Assembly: GCA_023474345.1 (NCBI GenBank)
Contig: JAMCXS010000028.1
Span: 1-64,000, forward strand
From: Acidobacteriota bacterium
Lineage (GTDB): Bacteria; Acidobacteriota; Terriglobia; UBA7540
DNA length: 64,000 nucleotides
Reading direction: 5' to 3'
Under the pieces are notes generated by a model. That model ran no database searches. It saw only the letters and a program-made list of their open reading frames with translations, and was not told the origin of the DNA. Of the stretch, positions 9,063 to 19,736 are shown piece by piece. Within the stretch, counting starts at the first letter, position 1. Every line of letters starts with the position of its first letter. The translations under genes were made by a program, and so were the position numbers.

Positions 9063-9536
9063 ATGAGGGAAGGCGAGAGCGGACATATGTCTGGGGTTGG
9101 AGATGGGGTGCCCCTCCAAGTGCTCCTAACGGAGACTTATGCGATGGCTCGAAGAGAACTGTGCGATTTACTCGCGAGCCAGGGATTTCAAATGGTTGCG
9201 GAAGTAACGGACAACCGGAATGCGATCCGTTTGATCAAACAATTCAATCCCGACGTTGCAATCTTGGACGCCGCCAGCGAGTTCGTAGCGGGTCTTAAAG
9301 CTGCCCGGGAAATTCTCCTTTGGAATCAAAAGGCCAAGATAATTCTTCTTAGTTTGCACGCTGAAGGGCAGTATGCACTGGCGGCTCTCCAGGCCGGAGT
9401 TCGAGGTTACGTCTTGAAGGGCAGGGCAGTAGCCGATCTCGGCCAGGCCATATGTAAGGTCTCAAAGGGAGGCATATACCTGAGTTCTGGTGTTTCTTTT
9501 TCGCTAGTAGAAGCCTATCTGCCTGGGAATGAATAG
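9063..9536 (+). CDS. Stand-alone receiver-domain protein, no output domain
   Basis: Paralogous to the 8057-8695 receiver (LHAEGQYALAALQAGVRGYVLKGRAVADLGQAI...VEAYL); ends where the partner's linker to the HTH begins. Confidence 0.75.
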   Translation: MREGESGHMSGVGDGVPLQVLLTETYAMARRELCDLLASQGFQMVAEVTDNRNAIRLIKQFNPDVAILDAASEFVAGLKAAREILLWNQKAKIILLSLHAEGQYALAALQAGVRGYVLKGRAVADLGQAICKVSKGGIYLSSGVSFSLVEAYLPGNE

Positions 9537-10035
9537 AGTACAGGGCTCCGAATCGGCACAACTACTGGCTTGCCGCCCACAACAGGCAGTACCATGGCAG
9601 CCTTCGTAACCTACCTAGTGTATTTTTGGCCAGCCTTCTAACCTCCGCCTCTTACAGGGTTTGCCGCAAGTTTTCCCGGTATTTGAGGGGACCAAATCCT
9701 GTAATCACCTAATTGAGTTCGGGCAATTTGCGTCATACGATTGCAAATAATCTGCAAAGAAGGGGGAAACTATGGCGTGTGCGAATCCTGTCCAATCGTT
9801 CGGGGCGCGCGAGCCTAAAAACACCTTTTTTATTTACGATGAACCGGAAAAGGCCTCTCGTCATGGGGACTAATACTTATTTTTATGCCATCGCGCGTGC
9901 CGACGGTAGGTCGGAAATGCCTGGCGGTATTCATATCTCCCAATGGGAAGGAGGCGGAACTCGTTGGCGGGGCCTGCAGGACGTTCTCTCAGCCCACCTT
10001 TATAACGGCATGATTTAGGTCCCAAGGGGGGAGAG

Positions 10036-11178
10036 ATGATAAGTGCTATCGCCAATCCAAAACCAAGCGAGCTGGAGCAAGTCCAGTCTGAAGACTACGG
10101 TATTACTCAGCACCAGGATGCTCCATTGAAGCTTGCCACACGGGAGAGCTATCGCTTACCTGAGTGCAGCAGCGTGCAGGGGGACCATGGTACCGTTGTG
10201 GCGGCCAGCGCCGCCATGCAAAGAGTCCTTGAGCAAGTACGCCAAATAGCGAACCTTGACATCCCTGTTCTCCTTTTGGGAGAAACTGGAACAGGCAAAG
10301 AGGTTGTAGCCCGGTTAATTCACAGCACCTCGTGCCGGGCCCATCGGACCTTCATGAGGGTTAACTGCGCGGCACTTCCTTCCGAACTGCTTGAGAGCGA
10401 GCTTTTCGGACACGAAGTAGGGGCTTTCACAGGGGCAACCCACGCAAAACCCGGAAAGTTTGAAATCTGTCAAAGGGGAACGATCTTCCTGGATGAGATC
10501 GCGGAAATGCCCATCGGACCCCAGGCAAAATTCTTGCACGTCCTCCAGGACGGCGAGTTTTCAAGACTTGGAAGCCCGTTTCCGAAAAGAGTCGATGTGA
10601 GGATTCTTGCCGCGACGAACGTCAATATCCAGCAGGCGATCGCAGCCAGACAATTTCGGGAGGACTTGTATTACCGTGTCAGCGCTTATTCGATATACAT
10701 TCCTCCACTGCGTGCGCGACGGGAAGACATCCCACCACTGATCGAACATTTTATGCGTATTTGGGCGGGTCGTCTCGGCCGGTTCCCACTTCCACTTTCA
10801 CCACTCCTGCTCCAGGCATGCTTGCACCATCCATGGCCTGGGAACGTCAGAGAATTGGAAAACTTTATAGGCCGGTACGCAATTTGCGGGGACGAGGCCC
10901 AAGCTCTTAGTGAGTTACACAGCTATGGCACCAATGTGGACTGCCATTCTAAACGGGAGTCGAGTGAGACCGGTTTCCCGCCGGGCGATCTCAAATCGCG
11001 GGTTCGCAGGCTGAAAAAGGAAGCCGAAAAGGAAGCAATCGTTCGTGCGCTCGAAATGACAAGGGGGAGCCGAAAAGATGCGGCGCGAATGTTGAATATT
11101 AGCGTACGAGCCCTGCAGTACAAGATGCTTGAGTGTGAAATTACTCGTTCTCCGGGTATTCCCGCCTTGGAAACGTAG
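10036..11178 (+). CDS. Sigma54-dependent AAA+ activator with Fis-type HTH, no receiver domain
   Basis: LLLGETGTGKEVVARLIH Walker A, ESELFGHEVGAFTGA, GTIFLDEIAEMP, PWPGNVRELENFIGRY, GSRKDAARMLNISVRALQYKM. Confidence 0.93.
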   Translation: MISAIANPKPSELEQVQSEDYGITQHQDAPLKLATRESYRLPECSSVQGDHGTVVAASAAMQRVLEQVRQIANLDIPVLLLGETGTGKEVVARLIHSTSCRAHRTFMRVNCAALPSELLESELFGHEVGAFTGATHAKPGKFEICQRGTIFLDEIAEMPIGPQAKFLHVLQDGEFSRLGSPFPKRVDVRILAATNVNIQQAIAARQFREDLYYRVSAYSIYIPPLRARREDIPPLIEHFMRIWAGRLGRFPLPLSPLLLQACLHHPWPGNVRELENFIGRYAICGDEAQALSELHSYGTNVDCHSKRESSETGFPPGDLKSRVRRLKKEAEKEAIVRALEMTRGSRKDAARMLNISVRALQYKMLECEITRSPGIPALET

Positions 11179-11488
11179 GAGAGTTCGTGGCGCTTAGGCT
11201 CCGTCCTGGCCTCGTGAAGTCGGCAATATTTTCGGCGAGCGCAGCTTAGTTGATGGAGGGGGCGCAGGTGGTAGAAAGCCACAGGCATCGGAAGGTTTGA
11301 CGCGAAAACTCCTGTTGCTCTTGATCAAATCCAGTGTGACGTTGAACCTCGGAGAAGTGTTTACGTTTTGCCCGATGTCACGGGGGACACCTGTAGTACG
11401 TTCCGCTTAAGCGAGCGCCCAGCTTGCTGCGGTGTGAACGCTTCTACTGCAGAAAATAAATTTAAGGTGGCTCTCAAAAACCTTCCTT

Positions 11489-14400
11489 TTAAGCCACGGG
11501 ATGTAGGGAAGGGGCGCGGCGGAAATATCGGGCCAGACGGTCGAAGAACAGGTATACGACTGGCGTAGTAAAAAGAGTCATGGCTTGGCTGAGTATCAGG
11601 CCGCCCACGATGGTGATTCCGAGCGGACGGCGGAACTCGTAGCCCATGCCGGAGGACAGCGCCAGCGGGAGAGCCCCGAAGAGCGCTGCCAAGGTCGTCA
11701 TCATGATCGGGCGAAAGCGCAACAGGCAGGCTTCGTAGATGGCGTCGCGAGGAGCTTTCCCTTCCTCACGTTCCGCAATCAGCGCAAAGTCAATCATCAT
11801 AATCGCGTTTTTCTTGACAATGCCAATCAGAAGGATGATCCCTACCAGCGCGATCACGCTCAGTTCTACGTGGAAAAGTAGAAGAGCCAGGATGGCACCA
11901 ACTCCGGCCGAAGGCAACGTGGACAAAATGGTAAGCGGATGGATGTAGCTTTCGTAAAGGATGCCGAGAACAATGTAAACGGCGAGGAGGGCCGCTGCCA
12001 CCAGCCAAGGCTCATTGGTTAGAGAACTCTGAAAAGCAGCGGCCGTGCCCTGGAAGCTGGCATGGATGGTCGAAGGCATTCCGATTTCCCGCATTGCTCC
12101 ATCCACCGCGTCAACGGCTTGTCCCAGCGAAACTCCAGGGGCCAGATTGAAAGAAAGCGTGACGGCCGGAAACTGCCCCAGGTGATTGACCGTTAGAGTG
12201 GTCGTGCCCGTCTTAAAATGCGCAAAGGCGCTTAGCGGAACCTCCGCGCCCGTGTCGGAGCGGACATATATCTCTCGCAGCGCGTCCGGGCTTTGTGAAT
12301 AACGCGGATCGACTTCCATCACCACATGGTACTCATTCAAGGGGGTATAGATGGTTGAGACTTGACGCTGCCCAAAAGCGTCATAAAGCGTATTGTCAAT
12401 AGTCTCGGAACTTACTTTCAGCCGGGCGGCCGTATCACGGTCAACGACCACAGTCGCGGCCAAGCCGTGGCTTTGCTGGTCCGACGCGACTTCCCGCAAC
12501 TCGGGCAGTGCCTGCAGCTTGGCCATTACTTTCGGCGCCCAGCGGTCCAGTTCTTCCAGGTTTTCGTCTTCCAGCGTGTACTGATATTGCGTGCTGGTGA
12601 AGTGCCCACCTACCTGGATATCCTGCTGCGCCTGCATATAGAGTGTTGCGCCGGGCACGTGCGTTGCCTTGCGGCGGATGCGGGCAATCACCTGTTGGGC
12701 CGTCACGCCGCGCTCACTGAGCGGTTTGAGCGCAATGAACATGCGCCCCGTGTTCACGCCGCTGCCCCCGAAACCTCCTCCCACAAAGCTTTCAACGGCA
12801 CCCACGGCAGGGTCGCTCCGTACAATTTTCACAAACTGCTCCTGCTTCTTGCGGAGCGCGTTAAAGGATATATCCTGTGACGCCTGAACGACCGCGCTGA
12901 TACGCCCGATATCTTGTTGCGGGAAAAAACCTTTGGGTACTACCACAAAGAGATAGACGTTCAAGGCAATCGTCAGTAAGGTGACGGTAAGTACGAGGGC
13001 CTGGTTGTCCAGTACCCATTTCAGACCGACGCGGTAAAGTGCCAGCATGCCCTGAAACCCGCGTTCCATCAGCAGGTAAAGGCTCCCGTGCTTCCGTCCC
13101 TGCTGCGGACGGAGGAAGCGGGAGCATAACATGGGGGTCACAGTCAACGAGACGAGCAAGGATAACAGCACTGCGACACTCAACGTGACGGCAAATTCGC
13201 GAAATAGGCGCCCCACAATCCCGCGCATCAGGAGGATGGGGATGAAGACCGACACCAGGGAAGCGCTCATGGAAAGAACCGTAAAACCGATTTCCCGTGC
13301 CCCGTGTAAGGCGGCCCGAAATGTGCCCCATCCAGCCTCCAGATAACGTGTGATATTTTCAATGACAACGATGGCGTCATCCACGACGAATCCGGTGGAG
13401 ATCGTGAGCGCCATGAGCGAGAGGTTGTCGATGCTGTAACCCAGCAGATACATGACGCCGAAGGTTCCGATCAAAGAAAGCGGCACGGCCACGCTCGGGA
13501 TGAAGGTTGACCACACATCGCGCAGAAAAGCGAAAACCACGAGTACTACGAGCACCACTGCGATAAAGAGCGTAATCTCCACCTCGCGGACGGAAGCGCG
13601 GATGGTCTGCGTGCGGTCGAGCGTCACGGCCATGTTTATGGCAGCAGGAATCGATGCCCGGAGTTCCGGCAAGATAGCCCGCACTCCGTCCACCGTGCGG
13701 ATGATGTTCGCGCCCGGCTGGCGAAACATGATGATCATTACTGCCGGCTTCCCGTTGGCCGAACCGCCTGTGTGCAGGTCCGCCACCGAATCCACCACGT
13801 CGGCTACGTCTTTCAAGCGCACGGGCGCTCCGTTACGGTAAGCAATAATCAGCGGGCGGTACTGGACTGCTTTAAAAAGCTGGTCCGTCGCTGCAATGGT
13901 CCAAGTCAGCTTCCGGTTGCTCAATTCCCCTTTGGGACGAAAAACGTTCACCTCCTGCAAAGCCGCCCGCAATTGTTCGAGCCCGATCCCGTAATGATCG
14001 AGCGCTCGGGGATTAGCTTCCACGCGAACCGCCGGCTGTGAACCTCCGCCTACGAATACCTGACCTATTCCCTCCACCTGCGAGATCCGCTGGGCCAAGA
14101 TCGAGTCAGCAACGTCATACATCTGGCCACGCGAAACCCTGTCTGAGGTCAAGGAGAGGATCATAATGGGGGCATCAGCCGGGTTCGCCTTCCGATACCA
14201 CGGCTTCATCGGCAGATCGGCAGGCAACTGGCTGGAGGCGGCATTGATGGCTGCTTGCACATCGCGTGCGGCGGCGTCGATGTTGCGGCTGAGATCGAAC
14301 TGCAAAACGATCGAGGTGGAACCAAGAGAACTGGTTGACGTCATTTCGGATAGGCCGGAGATCCGTCCGAACTGCCGTTCCAGGGGCGTCGCCACGCTGG

Positions 14401-14581
14401 ATGCCATGGTTTCCGGGCTCGCGCCGGGCAGGCCCGCGCCGACGCTGATGGTAGGAAAGTCGATTTGGGGAATGGGTGCAACGGGTAATAGGCGATAACC
14501 CACGATTCCGGCCAGAAGCAACGCAAGGGCGAGAAGCGAAGTCGCGACAGGACGACGGATAAATGGTTCGGAAACGCTCAT
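11489..14581 (-). CDS. RND multidrug efflux permease (MdtC-like)
   Basis: 1030 aa, SVSEPFIRRPVATSLLALALLLAG start; paralogous to the adjacent permease. Confidence 0.93.
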   Translation of the reverse strand: MSVSEPFIRRPVATSLLALALLLAGIVGYRLLPVAPIPQIDFPTISVGAGLPGASPETMASSVATPLERQFGRISGLSEMTSTSSLGSTSIVLQFDLSRNIDAAARDVQAAINAASSQLPADLPMKPWYRKANPADAPIMILSLTSDRVSRGQMYDVADSILAQRISQVEGIGQVFVGGGSQPAVRVEANPRALDHYGIGLEQLRAALQEVNVFRPKGELSNRKLTWTIAATDQLFKAVQYRPLIIAYRNGAPVRLKDVADVVDSVADLHTGGSANGKPAVMIIMFRQPGANIIRTVDGVRAILPELRASIPAAINMAVTLDRTQTIRASVREVEITLFIAVVLVVLVVFAFLRDVWSTFIPSVAVPLSLIGTFGVMYLLGYSIDNLSLMALTISTGFVVDDAIVVIENITRYLEAGWGTFRAALHGAREIGFTVLSMSASLVSVFIPILLMRGIVGRLFREFAVTLSVAVLLSLLVSLTVTPMLCSRFLRPQQGRKHGSLYLLMERGFQGMLALYRVGLKWVLDNQALVLTVTLLTIALNVYLFVVVPKGFFPQQDIGRISAVVQASQDISFNALRKKQEQFVKIVRSDPAVGAVESFVGGGFGGSGVNTGRMFIALKPLSERGVTAQQVIARIRRKATHVPGATLYMQAQQDIQVGGHFTSTQYQYTLEDENLEELDRWAPKVMAKLQALPELREVASDQQSHGLAATVVVDRDTAARLKVSSETIDNTLYDAFGQRQVSTIYTPLNEYHVVMEVDPRYSQSPDALREIYVRSDTGAEVPLSAFAHFKTGTTTLTVNHLGQFPAVTLSFNLAPGVSLGQAVDAVDGAMREIGMPSTIHASFQGTAAAFQSSLTNEPWLVAAALLAVYIVLGILYESYIHPLTILSTLPSAGVGAILALLLFHVELSVIALVGIILLIGIVKKNAIMMIDFALIAEREEGKAPRDAIYEACLLRFRPIMMTTLAALFGALPLALSSGMGYEFRRPLGITIVGGLILSQAMTLFTTPVVYLFFDRLARYFRRAPSLHPVA

Positions 14582-17500
14582 GCGCGCCCTTCAAAGGGTT
14601 CCGGGGTCTCGGCGCTTGCGGCGGAAGCCCGGCGAAACGTGCGTGCTAGTCGGTCAAAGAAAAGGTAAACGACGGGCGTGGTGTACAACGTTAGGAGTTG
14701 GCTCAGCAGAAGTCCCCCGATAATCGTGATACCCAGGGGGCGTCGCAGTTCTGCTCCCATGCCCGAGGCGAGAGCGAGCGGCAGAGCGCCCAGCAAGGCT
14801 GCCATCGTGGTCATCATAATCGGCCGGAAGCGAATCAGACTGGCATTGTAAATTGCTTCCCGCGGTGACTTTCCCTCTTGCCGCTCACCTTCCAGCGCAA
14901 AGTCGATCATCATAATACCGTTCTTCTGGACGATGCCGATCAGCAGGATGACGCCGATTAAGGCGATCACATTGAATTCCGTGTGGAACAACAGCATGGC
15001 CAGCAGGGCCCCGACGCCGGCTGACGGCAAGGTGGAAAGGATGGTCAGAGGATGGATGTAGCTTTCGTAGAGGACACCGAGGACGATGTAAACCGTAATC
15101 AGCGCGGCCAAAATCAGCAACGGTTCGTTAGCAAGCGAAGCCTGGAACGCGGCCGCCGTGCCCTGAAAGCTGGCCTGGATGGAGGCGGGCAGCCCCATTT
15201 CCTTTTTCACCCGATTAATGCCATCGACCGCCTCGCTCAGCGAGGCGCCGCGGGCCAAATTGAAGGATATCGTCGCGGCAGGAAACTGGCCCTGGCGGTT
15301 TACCTCCAGCGAAGTCGTGGAAGGCTCGATGCGAGCGAAATCGCTGAAAGGTACTTCGGTTCCGTTGGTTGAGTTAACGTAAAGGTTCTTTAAGGCATCG
15401 GGATTTTGCTGGAAATTCGGGGCTACTCCAAGAACCACATGATACTGGTTGAGTTGGGTGAAGATGGTTGAGATCTGCCGTTGGCCGAAGGCGTCATAGA
15501 GTGTGTTATCAATGGCGGCCGGGGTAACTCCAAGGCGGCTGGCTGTGTCGCGGTCGATGAGCAGGTTGGTTTGAAGCCCATGGGTCATCTGGTCCGTTGC
15601 CACATCTGTCAACGCCGGCAAGGTCTCGAGCTTAGCCGCCAGCCGTGGCACCCATTTGTCGAGTTGGTCGGCGTTGGCATCGGTCAAGCTGTACTGGAAC
15701 TGAGTTCGGCTAAGACGGTCATCGATCGTTACGTCCTGGACCGGTTGCATGTAAAGCGTGATGCCATAAACCTGGTTCACCATTGGCTGCAGGTGCCGGA
15801 TGACTTCAAGAGCGCTGGCCTTGCGCTGGCCGAGGGGCTTGAGCGTGATCTGAATGCGGCCGCTGTTCATCGTCATATTCGTCCCGTCAACGCCGATGAA
15901 CGATGCAACATTTGCAACGTCGGGATCCCGCAGAATTACGTCCACCAACTGCTGCTGCCTGCGTGCCATCTGGTCAAAGGAAATCGTTTCGGGAGCTTCC
16001 GAAATGCCCTGAATTACCCCCGTGTCCTGCACCGGGAAAAATCCTTTAGGGACGATGATATAGAGATAGATCGTCAGGATGAGCGTCGCCGCGGTGATCA
16101 GCAGGACGGTCGGCTGGTGTCCCAGCACCCACCGCAGTGACTTTCCATACCAGCCAATCGTGCGGCGCAGCACGTTCTCCGACCAGCGATAGAATCGGCC
16201 CTGCTCGGATTCAGGCCGATAATGCAGCAGCCTTGCCGACATCATGGGAGTGAGCGTCAGAGAGATGATGGCCGAGAAGACAATTGTTACTGCCAGCGTG
16301 ATGGCAAACTCACGAAACATGCGGCCGACGATGTCTCCCATGAAAAGCAGCGGGATCAGCACTGCAGTCAGGGATACGGTCAAAGAGAGGATCGTAAAGC
16401 CGATCTGTTTTGCGCCTTTCAGCGCCGCTTCTAAGGGCGGATCACCCTGCTCAACGAAGCGGGAGATGTTTTCGATCATGACGATGGCGTCATCCACCAC
16501 AAATCCGGTGGAAATCACCAGCGCCATCAGCGATAGATTGTCCAGGCTGAATCCCAGCAGATACATCACTCCAAAGGTGCCTACCAATGAAAGCGGGACG
16601 GCCATGCTAGGGATGACCGTGCCCGAAGCGGTGCGAAGAAAAAGGAAAATCACCAGGATTACCAGACCGATCGTCAGGATCAGCTCGAACTCAACGTCCC
16701 GGACCGAAGCTCGGATGGTCTGCGTGCGGTCAGTGAGCACCTTTACGTGTACGGAAGATGGCAGGGCCGCTTCGAGGCTGGGAAGAACGCTCTTGATGCG
16801 GTCCACGACGCTAATGATATTCGCGCTTGGCTGGCGCTGAACATTCATAATCACCGCCGGCGTTTTGTCCATCCACGCCGCTCGCTGGTCGTCTTCGGCC
16901 CCGTTCACGATATGGGCAACATCGGTAAGGCGAACAGGTGAGCCATCTCGGTAGGCGACGATTACCGATCGGTAGTCTGGTGCGGAGAGGAGTTGATCAT
17001 TGTCATTGATCGTGTAAGCAAGCCGCGGACCTTGAAGCGTTCCCTTTGCCAGGTCTACATTAGCTGCGGCAAGCGAAGTGCGGAGTTCTTCCAGGCTGAG
17101 GCCGTAGCTTGCCAGCACTGTCGGATTCGCTTCAATCCGCACGGCTGGCCGCTGGCCTCCGCTAATCGAAACCATCCCCACTCCAAGTACCTGCGAAATT
17201 TTCTGCGCCAGCGTTGTATCCGCCAAGTCCTCAACTTTTGGCAGCGGGAGCTGGGAGGAGGACAGACCCAGCGTGAGGATCGGAGAATCTGCCGGGTTCA
17301 CCTTGCTGTAGGTGGGAGGACCGGGAAGATCTTGAGGCAGATAAGTGCTGGCGGCGTTCATCGCCGCCTGGACCTCCTGTTCTGCGACATTAATATCCTC
17401 ATCCAGAACGAACTGCAGCGTAATTTGGGAAGCGCCGAACGAACTTGTGGAAGTCATTTCCTTCAGGCCGGGAAGCTCGCCAAACTGTCGCTCCAGGGGC

Positions 17501-17694
17501 GCTGTTACGAGCGCGGTCATCACGTCCGGGCTGGCGCCGGGATAGAACGTGAGCACCCGGATCGTAGGGTACTCGACATCAGGAAGGGCCGAGACCGATA
17601 GCTCGAAATAGGCCGCCAGCCCTGCCAGCAGAATGGCGGCCATCAGCAGAGAAGTTGCAACTGGCCTGAGGATGAAAAGTCGGGAGGGATTCAC
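14578..17694 (-). CDS. RND multidrug efflux permease (MdtB-like)
   Basis: 1038 aa, NPSRLFILRPVATSLLMAAILLAG; 4-nt overlaps with both neighbours. Confidence 0.93.
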   Translation of the reverse strand: MNPSRLFILRPVATSLLMAAILLAGLAAYFELSVSALPDVEYPTIRVLTFYPGASPDVMTALVTAPLERQFGELPGLKEMTSTSSFGASQITLQFVLDEDINVAEQEVQAAMNAASTYLPQDLPGPPTYSKVNPADSPILTLGLSSSQLPLPKVEDLADTTLAQKISQVLGVGMVSISGGQRPAVRIEANPTVLASYGLSLEELRTSLAAANVDLAKGTLQGPRLAYTINDNDQLLSAPDYRSVIVAYRDGSPVRLTDVAHIVNGAEDDQRAAWMDKTPAVIMNVQRQPSANIISVVDRIKSVLPSLEAALPSSVHVKVLTDRTQTIRASVRDVEFELILTIGLVILVIFLFLRTASGTVIPSMAVPLSLVGTFGVMYLLGFSLDNLSLMALVISTGFVVDDAIVMIENISRFVEQGDPPLEAALKGAKQIGFTILSLTVSLTAVLIPLLFMGDIVGRMFREFAITLAVTIVFSAIISLTLTPMMSARLLHYRPESEQGRFYRWSENVLRRTIGWYGKSLRWVLGHQPTVLLITAATLILTIYLYIIVPKGFFPVQDTGVIQGISEAPETISFDQMARRQQQLVDVILRDPDVANVASFIGVDGTNMTMNSGRIQITLKPLGQRKASALEVIRHLQPMVNQVYGITLYMQPVQDVTIDDRLSRTQFQYSLTDANADQLDKWVPRLAAKLETLPALTDVATDQMTHGLQTNLLIDRDTASRLGVTPAAIDNTLYDAFGQRQISTIFTQLNQYHVVLGVAPNFQQNPDALKNLYVNSTNGTEVPFSDFARIEPSTTSLEVNRQGQFPAATISFNLARGASLSEAVDGINRVKKEMGLPASIQASFQGTAAAFQASLANEPLLILAALITVYIVLGVLYESYIHPLTILSTLPSAGVGALLAMLLFHTEFNVIALIGVILLIGIVQKNGIMMIDFALEGERQEGKSPREAIYNASLIRFRPIMMTTMAALLGALPLALASGMGAELRRPLGITIIGGLLLSQLLTLYTTPVVYLFFDRLARTFRRASAASAETPEPFEGRA

Positions 17695-18923
17695 GAAGTC
17701 TGTTCTCCCTGAGCCGTTGATGTGGAGGTGGACTGGGGAATTACGTGGCTTCCCACATGCAGCTTGTCTTGCCCGTCTGTTACCACGGTCTCGCCAGGCT
17801 TAACTCCTGAACTGAGCACGACGAAGTTCCCCTGTGTCAGTTGCGTTTCCACCGGGCGTTCCTCCACCGTACGGTCCGGGCGGACCACGAAGACGAAATT
17901 GCCTCGACTGGTATGTTGTAGTGCGGCGGCTGGCACCACCAAGGCGTTTCGAAGAACCTGGGACCGGATACGGATGTTGACAAACTCGTTGGGGAAGAGG
18001 GCGTCGTTGTTATTCGCGAACTTGGCTTTCAGCCGCAATGTTCCAGTGTTCTGGTTAATCAGATTGTCTGTTGCCAGCAACATTCCTGTAGCAATGCGGT
18101 GGACATCCGCCCGGTCGTACGCTTCGACTTCGAAAGACTCGCCTGCCTGCAAACCCCGGAGAATCGGACCCAATTGTTCTTCCGGCAGGGTAAAGATTAC
18201 GGCGATAGGCTGCAGTTGCGTGATTACAACGATCGCGGTCGTGGGTTGCACAATATTGCCCACGTCCACCATCCTCAATCCAATCTTGCCCGAAATCGGC
18301 GCGCTGAGCCGGCAGTATTGCAGGTTGAGTTGCGCGCTGGCGATCTGGGCTTTGTCGGTGGCAATCGAGCCCTGAAGTTGGTCCACCAGGGCTTGCTGGG
18401 TATCCACCTGCTGGCGTGGAACGATGCCTGAGGCGAACAGTGACCTGTCCCGCCGTAAATCCAGTTGAGCCTCGTTAAGCTGCGCTTGGTCACGCGCCAA
18501 TTGCCCCTGCGCTTGCTGCAATTGCACCTGATAGGGGCGCGGGTCAATCTGGGCCAGCAACTGTCCGGCTTGGACAAACTGGCCTTCGCGGAAAAATATC
18601 TTCATAATCTCGCCGCTAACGCGAGGCTGGATTGTGTCCATATTGTAAGCGGTGACGCTGCCAAGCCCGGTAAGGTAGACAGGAAAATCTTGTTGGGTAA
18701 CCTTGGCCACTGCAACCGGCACCGGCCGTAGCGCGGCAGCGCGGGCCTGTGCTACTCGCATCGCCTGCTCTTCTTTGGCCCTCTGGTTCGCCGCGCGCCA
18801 GCCAAGCACGGCCACCACTCCAAACACTGCCATCAGGACCCAAGGCACCCACCGATGGTGTCGACCCGGTGGTATGTCCTCCTTTTGTTCTTGGCTACGT
18901 GTCAGTACATCCTGAGTGGCCAT
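17691..18923 (-). CDS. RND efflux periplasmic adaptor (MdtA/HlyD-like)
   Basis: VKIFFREGQFVQAGQLLAQIDPRPYQVQLQQAQGQL-type lipoyl/coiled-coil region; immediately upstream of the two permeases. Confidence 0.92.
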   Translation of the reverse strand: MATQDVLTRSQEQKEDIPPGRHHRWVPWVLMAVFGVVAVLGWRAANQRAKEEQAMRVAQARAAALRPVPVAVAKVTQQDFPVYLTGLGSVTAYNMDTIQPRVSGEIMKIFFREGQFVQAGQLLAQIDPRPYQVQLQQAQGQLARDQAQLNEAQLDLRRDRSLFASGIVPRQQVDTQQALVDQLQGSIATDKAQIASAQLNLQYCRLSAPISGKIGLRMVDVGNIVQPTTAIVVITQLQPIAVIFTLPEEQLGPILRGLQAGESFEVEAYDRADVHRIATGMLLATDNLINQNTGTLRLKAKFANNNDALFPNEFVNIRIRSQVLRNALVVPAAALQHTSRGNFVFVVRPDRTVEERPVETQLTQGNFVVLSSGVKPGETVVTDGQDKLHVGSHVIPQSTSTSTAQGEQTS

Positions 18924-19346
18924 TGCTCACCTGCCTCCATCGGATCCTCATCAATAACCTGGGGAATATACTTAGACCCTGGTAGACTTACGACGCGCCC
19001 GGAAGGCCGTGGGTTTCACCTAGGGTTCTGTTTATATCAGATCGGTCTTGCCAACAGGCATGGTAACCTGAGCGAGCAGTGGTTAGGACCGAGCAGTCCG
19101 CAGGCGCTCACCCCGGACCGTTGACGCCGCTGCTCGCTTGCCATCTTTAACCTCGGGGCCTTGGCGGGTCCAATTACATTCAAACTTTAAGGCGAAAGTC
19201 AATTCAGGCCTCGCTGTTTAGCGGTTAACTACCCTCATAGATTACCTGCCAATCGCGTTGTCCAAAGCTACAGTCAATTCGGACAGCCAACGTTGTCCCC
19301 GCGCCATGCACGGAAACAAACGCCCCAAAATTCCAGCGGATTGTTA

Positions 19347-19583
19347 TTACAGAGATAGCACCGCTATCACGCGACCTTGCTCATCGATGAGGAAAGGAGA
19401 AATAGAAACAAGAGCAAGAGCTTGGCGACGGCTACCATGAGCTACAACAGAAATGCTCACCCAACAGGAGGACAATGCTCGTCCTGGCCTGCGGGTGAGC
19501 ATCTGAGAGGAGAATAGAAAGGCGGACGCGCCCCGCCATCTAAACTCGGATGGAGTGTAATTAAAAGCGGGCGGGCATGTCAA
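19347..19583 (-). pseudogene. Possible PAS-domain remnant
   Basis: C-terminus VVAHGSRRQALALVSISPFLIDEQGRVIAVLSL* resembles a PAS beta-strand hairpin; no continuing domain. Confidence 0.3.
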
Positions 19584-19736
19584 GCAATTTTTCTGAAAAT
19601 ATTTGCAGTATAAGCCTTTTATTTTCTGTAGATTATAGCCTAACTACTTTCGCCGAAAACTGCATTTCGGTGCGCACCGGGACCCCAAAAATCAAGCATT
19701 TTGGGCTATAAGCCCAGCGTCTAGTATTGGTTACTG

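Noticed and set aside
9713-10018. 101-aa ORF between the receiver protein and the sigma54 activator
   Set aside because: No domain, weak start context, composition not convincingly coding.
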